Assembly (NCBI GenBank): GCA_028278505.1
Contig: JANQEG010000027.1
Span: 1 to 64,000 of the forward strand
DNA length: 64,000 bases
Source: Rhodobiaceae bacterium
GTDB taxonomy: Bacteria > Pseudomonadota > Alphaproteobacteria > Rhizobiales > JAKPQE01
Direction: 5' to 3'
Of this stretch, positions 61,116 to 64,000 are shown in pieces. Under the pieces are notes generated by a model, which was given only the letters and a program-made list of their open reading frames with translations, made no database searches and was not told the origin of the DNA. Made by a program: the position numbers and the translations under genes. The stretch's first letter is position 1; each line of letters begins with the position of its first letter.

Positions 61116-61973
61116 CTACATCCGCCCCTGCCGGAAATCCTCAAAGGCCTGCAGCACTTCGGCTCTTGTGTTCATGACGAACGGACCGCCGCGGGCGACC
61201 GGCTCGCCGATCGGCCGGCCGGCGATGATCAGCGCCTTGGCGCCCGCCGCCCCGGCCCGGAGCTCGATGACGTCGCCGGCGCCGAGCACCGCAAGCTCGC
61301 CCGCCGCGATGTCGCGGTCCGCCCCCGGCACATGAACCGCGCCGTCGTGAACCATCACGAAGACATTGTGGCCGGGATCGAGCGGCTCGCGCAGAACCGC
61401 ATGCGCCGCCATATGGGCATCGGCATAGAACGGGTCGGTGGCAATGTCGCGGACCGGGCCGGCCGTCCCTTCAGACGTGCGGCCGGTGATCAGATGAAGC
61501 TCGACGCCGTCACGGGATTCTGCCGGAATCTGCCCGGCCGCGAACTCCTGATAGCCGGCCGGTCCCATCTTGGCCGCGGCCGGCAGGTTGACCCAGAGCT
61601 GGAAGCCGGAGAGCAGCCCGTCCTCCTGTTCCGGCATTTCGGAATGGACGATGCCGCCGGCCGCCGTCATCCACTGGATGCCGCCCGGCTCGATGACGCC
61701 CTCGTGGCCCTTATTGTCCCAGTGCCGCATGCGGCCGTTGATCAGATAGGTCACGGTCTCGAAGCCGCGATGGGGATGGTCGGGAAAGCCGCCGATATAG
61801 TCCTGCGGCTGGTCGGAATGGAACCAGTCGAGCAGCAGGAACGGATCGAGCATGTCGATCTCCGGCGTTCCGATCATCCGGCGCAGATTGACGCCGTCAC
61901 CGTCGGAGGCCCGAAAACCTTTTGTTTTCAATGCAATCGGCCGGACCCGGCCATCATGTTCGGTCGCGCTCAT
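61116..61973 (-). CDS. Pirin family protein
   Basis: A 285-residue bicupin. The N-terminal cupin holds the metal ligands in GFPDHPHRGFETVTYLINGRMRHWDNKGHEGVIEPGGIQWMTAAGGIVHSEMP (two His, one His and one Glu), and a C-terminal Pirin_C domain follows (about 180-280). Bacterial pirins of this type include quercetin 2,3-dioxygenase-like enzymes and redox-linked regulators; the role is not fixed. ATG at 61973 has GGAGGCGG upstream. It is convergent with the RidA gene (62 bp). Confidence 0.9.
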   Translation of the reverse strand: MSATEHDGRVRPIALKTKGFRASDGDGVNLRRMIGTPEIDMLDPFLLLDWFHSDQPQDYIGGFPDHPHRGFETVTYLINGRMRHWDNKGHEGVIEPGGIQWMTAAGGIVHSEMPEQEDGLLSGFQLWVNLPAAAKMGPAGYQEFAAGQIPAESRDGVELHLITGRTSEGTAGPVRDIATDPFYADAHMAAHAVLREPLDPGHNVFVMVHDGAVHVPGADRDIAAGELAVLGAGDVIELRAGAAGAKALIIAGRPIGEPVARGGPFVMNTRAEVLQAFEDFRQGRM

Positions 61974-62082
61974 ACCGCCTCCTTCGGAGATCTGCCCGTG
62001 TATTCGCCTGTCCAATAGATTGGTCGCCGCGCGGTGGAAAGGAAGCCCCGCGCTACGTGAGCGCTACGCTCGGCGTATCCGC

Positions 62083-63480
62083 TTATAGGGACGTATCTGC
62101 CGCCGGCCGGTGCTCGGCAATCGAAAACCGGCGCCGGAACGCGTCGAGATGCTTTTCCGGCACCCGGACGATGACATCGGTGCGGCCCTCCGTGTCCGTC
62201 GTCCGCTCCAGCACCTCGCAATGCTCATGGATCCAGGCCAGCCCGGCGCCGTCTTCGGCGGCAACGACGGCGCGATAGCGGTCCCGCCCTTCGGCGAGCC
62301 GCGCCTCGATCTCCGCGGCGAGCGCATCGACCCCCTCCCCGGTCACCGCCGAGACAAGGACCGGCCGACGCCGCCTGTCGGTGCCGGCGGTCATCGCCGG
62401 CAAGGAAGCACGGCGATCCGGCGGCAGCAGATCGATCTTGTTCCAGACCTCGATGATGCGGTCGCCGTCGCCGGCATCGATGCCGAGCAGCGCCAGAACC
62501 TCGCGGACATCGGCGGCCTGCGCGGCGCTGTCCTCATGGCAGACATCGCGGACATGCAGGATCAGATCGGCCTCCAGCACCTCTTCGAGCGTCGCCCGGA
62601 AGGCGGCGACGAGCTGGGTCGGCAGGTCGGAAATGAAGCCGACCGTGTCGGACAGGATGACACTTGCGCCATGCGGCAGCACGAGCCGGCGCAAGGTCGG
62701 ATCGAGGGTCGCGAAAAGCAGATCCTCGGCGAACACCTCGGCCTTCGTTATCGTGTTGAAAAGCGTGGATTTCCCGGCATTGGTATAGCCCACGAGCGCG
62801 ACCACGGGATGGGGCACGTCGCGGCGGCTCTTGCGGTGCAGGCCGCGGGTGCGCTTGACCTGTTCGAGCTCCTTCTCGATCCGCGATATCCGCTCCTGCA
62901 GCAGCCGCCGGTCGGCCTCGATCTGGGTCTCGCCCGGGCCGCCGAGGAAGCCGAAGCCGCCGCGCTGCCGTTCCAGATGGGTCCAGGAGCGCACCAGCCG
63001 GCTCTTCTGGTAGGACAGATGCGCCAGTTCGACCTGCAACCGCCCTTCGCGCGTGCGTGCGCGGCGCCCGAAAATCTCCAGGATCAATCCGGTGCGGTCG
63101 AGCACCTTGACGGTCCACGCCTGTTCCAGATTGCGCTGCTGCACCGGCGTCAGCGGATGGTCGACGATCACCAGTTCGACACCGTCGGCGGCGATGCGGC
63201 CGACCAGCTCCTCGACCTTGCCCTTGCCGAACAGCGTCGCCGGGCGAAGCCCCGAGAGCATCACGATGCCGCTCGCGACGACGTCGAGATCGATCGCCGC
63301 GGCCAGGCCGACGGCCTCGTCCAGCCGCGCTTCCGGCGATCTTTGCGGGCGATCGGGCGGCTCGGCGGGGCGTTTCTTTCCGCCGCGCACCACCGGCACG
63401 ATGACCAGCGCGCGGACGAGATCGCCGCCGTCCTTGTGCGGAGGCGATCCGGTATCGGTCTCGCGCGGCCGGTGTTTCAA
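62083..63480 (-). CDS. hflX: GTPase HflX
   Basis: A 465-residue ribosome-splitting GTPase. The N-terminal HflX domain has ASGIVMLSGLRPATLFGKGKVEELV and IVDHPLTPVQQRNLEQAWTVKVLDRTGLILEIFGRRARTREGRLQVELAHLSYQ. The GGFGFLGGPGETQIEADRR motif is the HflX hallmark. The G domain has G1 GYTNAGKSTLFN, G3 DTVGFI and G4 NKID. The start is a TTG at 63480, 13 bp after the hfq stop. It rescues stalled or heat-damaged 70S ribosomes. The hfq-hflX order is standard in proteobacteria. Confidence 0.95.
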   Translation of the reverse strand: MKHRPRETDTGSPPHKDGGDLVRALVIVPVVRGGKKRPAEPPDRPQRSPEARLDEAVGLAAAIDLDVVASGIVMLSGLRPATLFGKGKVEELVGRIAADGVELVIVDHPLTPVQQRNLEQAWTVKVLDRTGLILEIFGRRARTREGRLQVELAHLSYQKSRLVRSWTHLERQRGGFGFLGGPGETQIEADRRLLQERISRIEKELEQVKRTRGLHRKSRRDVPHPVVALVGYTNAGKSTLFNTITKAEVFAEDLLFATLDPTLRRLVLPHGASVILSDTVGFISDLPTQLVAAFRATLEEVLEADLILHVRDVCHEDSAAQAADVREVLALLGIDAGDGDRIIEVWNKIDLLPPDRRASLPAMTAGTDRRRRPVLVSAVTGEGVDALAAEIEARLAEGRDRYRAVVAAEDGAGLAWIHEHCEVLERTTDTEGRTDVIVRVPEKHLDAFRRRFSIAEHRPAADTSL

Positions 63481-63492
63481 ACCGGCACCGCC

Positions 63493-63741
63493 CTAAACCT
63501 CGGCCTCTTCACTGGGCTCGAAAAGCTGAACCGGCTGTCCCGGCATGACGGTTGAAATCGCGTGCTTGTAGACGAGCTGGGAATGACCATCGCGCCGCAA
63601 CAAAACGCAGAAATTGTCAAACCAGGTGACCACGCCTTGAAGCTTCACGCCGTTGACGAGAAAAACGGTCAGCGGAGTCTTGTTCTTGCGAACGTGATTG
63701 AGGAACGTATCCTGCAGGTTCTGCGCGCGTTCTGCCGCCAT
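63493..63741 (-). CDS. hfq: RNA-binding protein Hfq
   Basis: An 82-residue Sm-like RNA chaperone. The Sm1 region is [44 protein letters not shown] and Sm2 is [15 protein letters not shown], with the proximal-face YKHA motif. It forms hexamers that pair small RNAs with mRNAs. ATG at 63741 begins [10 protein letters not shown], with the canonical length; longer in-frame sequence upstream is not conserved. It is the first gene of the hfq-hflX unit. Confidence 0.97.
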   Translation of the reverse strand: MAAERAQNLQDTFLNHVRKNKTPLTVFLVNGVKLQGVVTWFDNFCVLLRRDGHSQLVYKHAISTVMPGQPVQLFEPSEEAEV

Positions 63742-64000
63742 CCTTTTTGCCCTTTTGCTGCCGACCTGATCTCCTGCCGGGACAGTTACCGGCAGGATAA
63801 ATCTCAAATTGCGCGCAACAAAGCACATCTACCGCACAGCGACTGCCTCTGGCAACCGCCAGCACTCCGGTCGTAACGGCATAGAGGGGCGGATTCGGCG
63901 CAGGCTTGTGCCGATTTGCGCCCGTCATGTCGCCGACCGGCTGCGGCGAAGCGCCGCGATTTCAACATGGTCATGAAAGCATCGTCGCAGTCCGGTTACA
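63742..64000. other. Upstream region of hfq
   Basis: 259 bp without a recognisable gene on either strand. It contains the short inverted arms ccggcaggat/gtcccgg around 63778-63800 and must hold the hfq promoter. Another gene may begin or end beyond the window edge. Confidence 0.4.

Overview
The window is a chromosomal segment of a GC-rich alphaproteobacterium, probably of the order Hyphomicrobiales (Rhizobiales). Supporting signs are the order dacC-like/tmk/holB/metG/tatD/MBL, the ATP12 chaperone gene, the hfq-hflX pair, betaine-lipid genes, and many short palindromic intergenic repeats of the '...attgcccg...cgggcaatgacg' and 'ccctcaccc...gggtgaggg' types. No genus can be named from the sequence alone. 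There is one tRNA, tRNA-Ser(UGA). I saw no rRNA and no CRISPR array.

Layout. 0.7-8.7 kb, minus strand: a housekeeping block (MBL hydrolase, TatD, MetRS, DNA polymerase III delta', thymidylate kinase, D,D-carboxypeptidase, RlpA). 9.4 kb: tRNA-Ser. 9.7-24.7 kb: a tricarboxylate block with tcuA-tcuB (tricarballylate oxidation), a two-gene ATP-citrate-lyase-like enzyme whose large subunit is oversized, a TctE/TctD two-component system, TctC, a fused TctA-TctB permease, a PrpF-family isomerase, a universal stress protein, a 70-residue protein and a 2-hydroxyacid dehydrogenase. The genes read as uptake of a C6 tricarboxylate, oxidation or isomerisation to aconitate, and ATP/CoA-dependent cleavage of citrate or a relative.

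24.9-43.3 kb: sugar-acid metabolism. Four copies of one palindrome (core GTTATCGATAAC) lie before a lactonase gene, a sugar ABC transporter operon, gnd, and the divergent idnD/idnO-gntK genes; a LacI-family regulator is encoded among them. Idonate/5-ketogluconate/gluconate would flow to 6-phosphogluconate and then ribulose-5-phosphate. Hydroxypyruvate isomerase, a tartronate-semialdehyde-reductase-like enzyme and a hydroxypyruvate/2-ketogluconate reductase-like enzyme sit nearby. The block is scarred: an HxlR/SnoaL pair, a fragment repeating the 3' end of hyi, a cysteine-rich secreted protein in AT-rich DNA, a complete IS630-family element, an IS3 remnant, and a 267-bp TA-flanked MITE inserted in the stop codon of an ABC permease gene.

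43.8-52.0 kb: ordinary genes (PccA-like carboxylase subunit, ATP12, HAD phosphatase, EamA exporter, YbjN-domain protein, RluA-type pseudouridine synthase, CrcB). 52.8-56.7 kb: four overlapping or closely spaced minus-strand genes, btaA-btaB-plcP-glycosyltransferase, preceded by a Pho-box-like direct repeat. This is a lipid-remodelling operon that should replace phospholipids by betaine lipids and glycolipids under phosphate starvation. 57.6-61.1 kb: a LiuR-like MerR regulator with a perfect 22-bp palindrome, two hotdog thioesterases, isovaleryl-CoA dehydrogenase and a RidA-family protein (leucine catabolism). 61.1-63.7 kb: pirin, HflX and Hfq.
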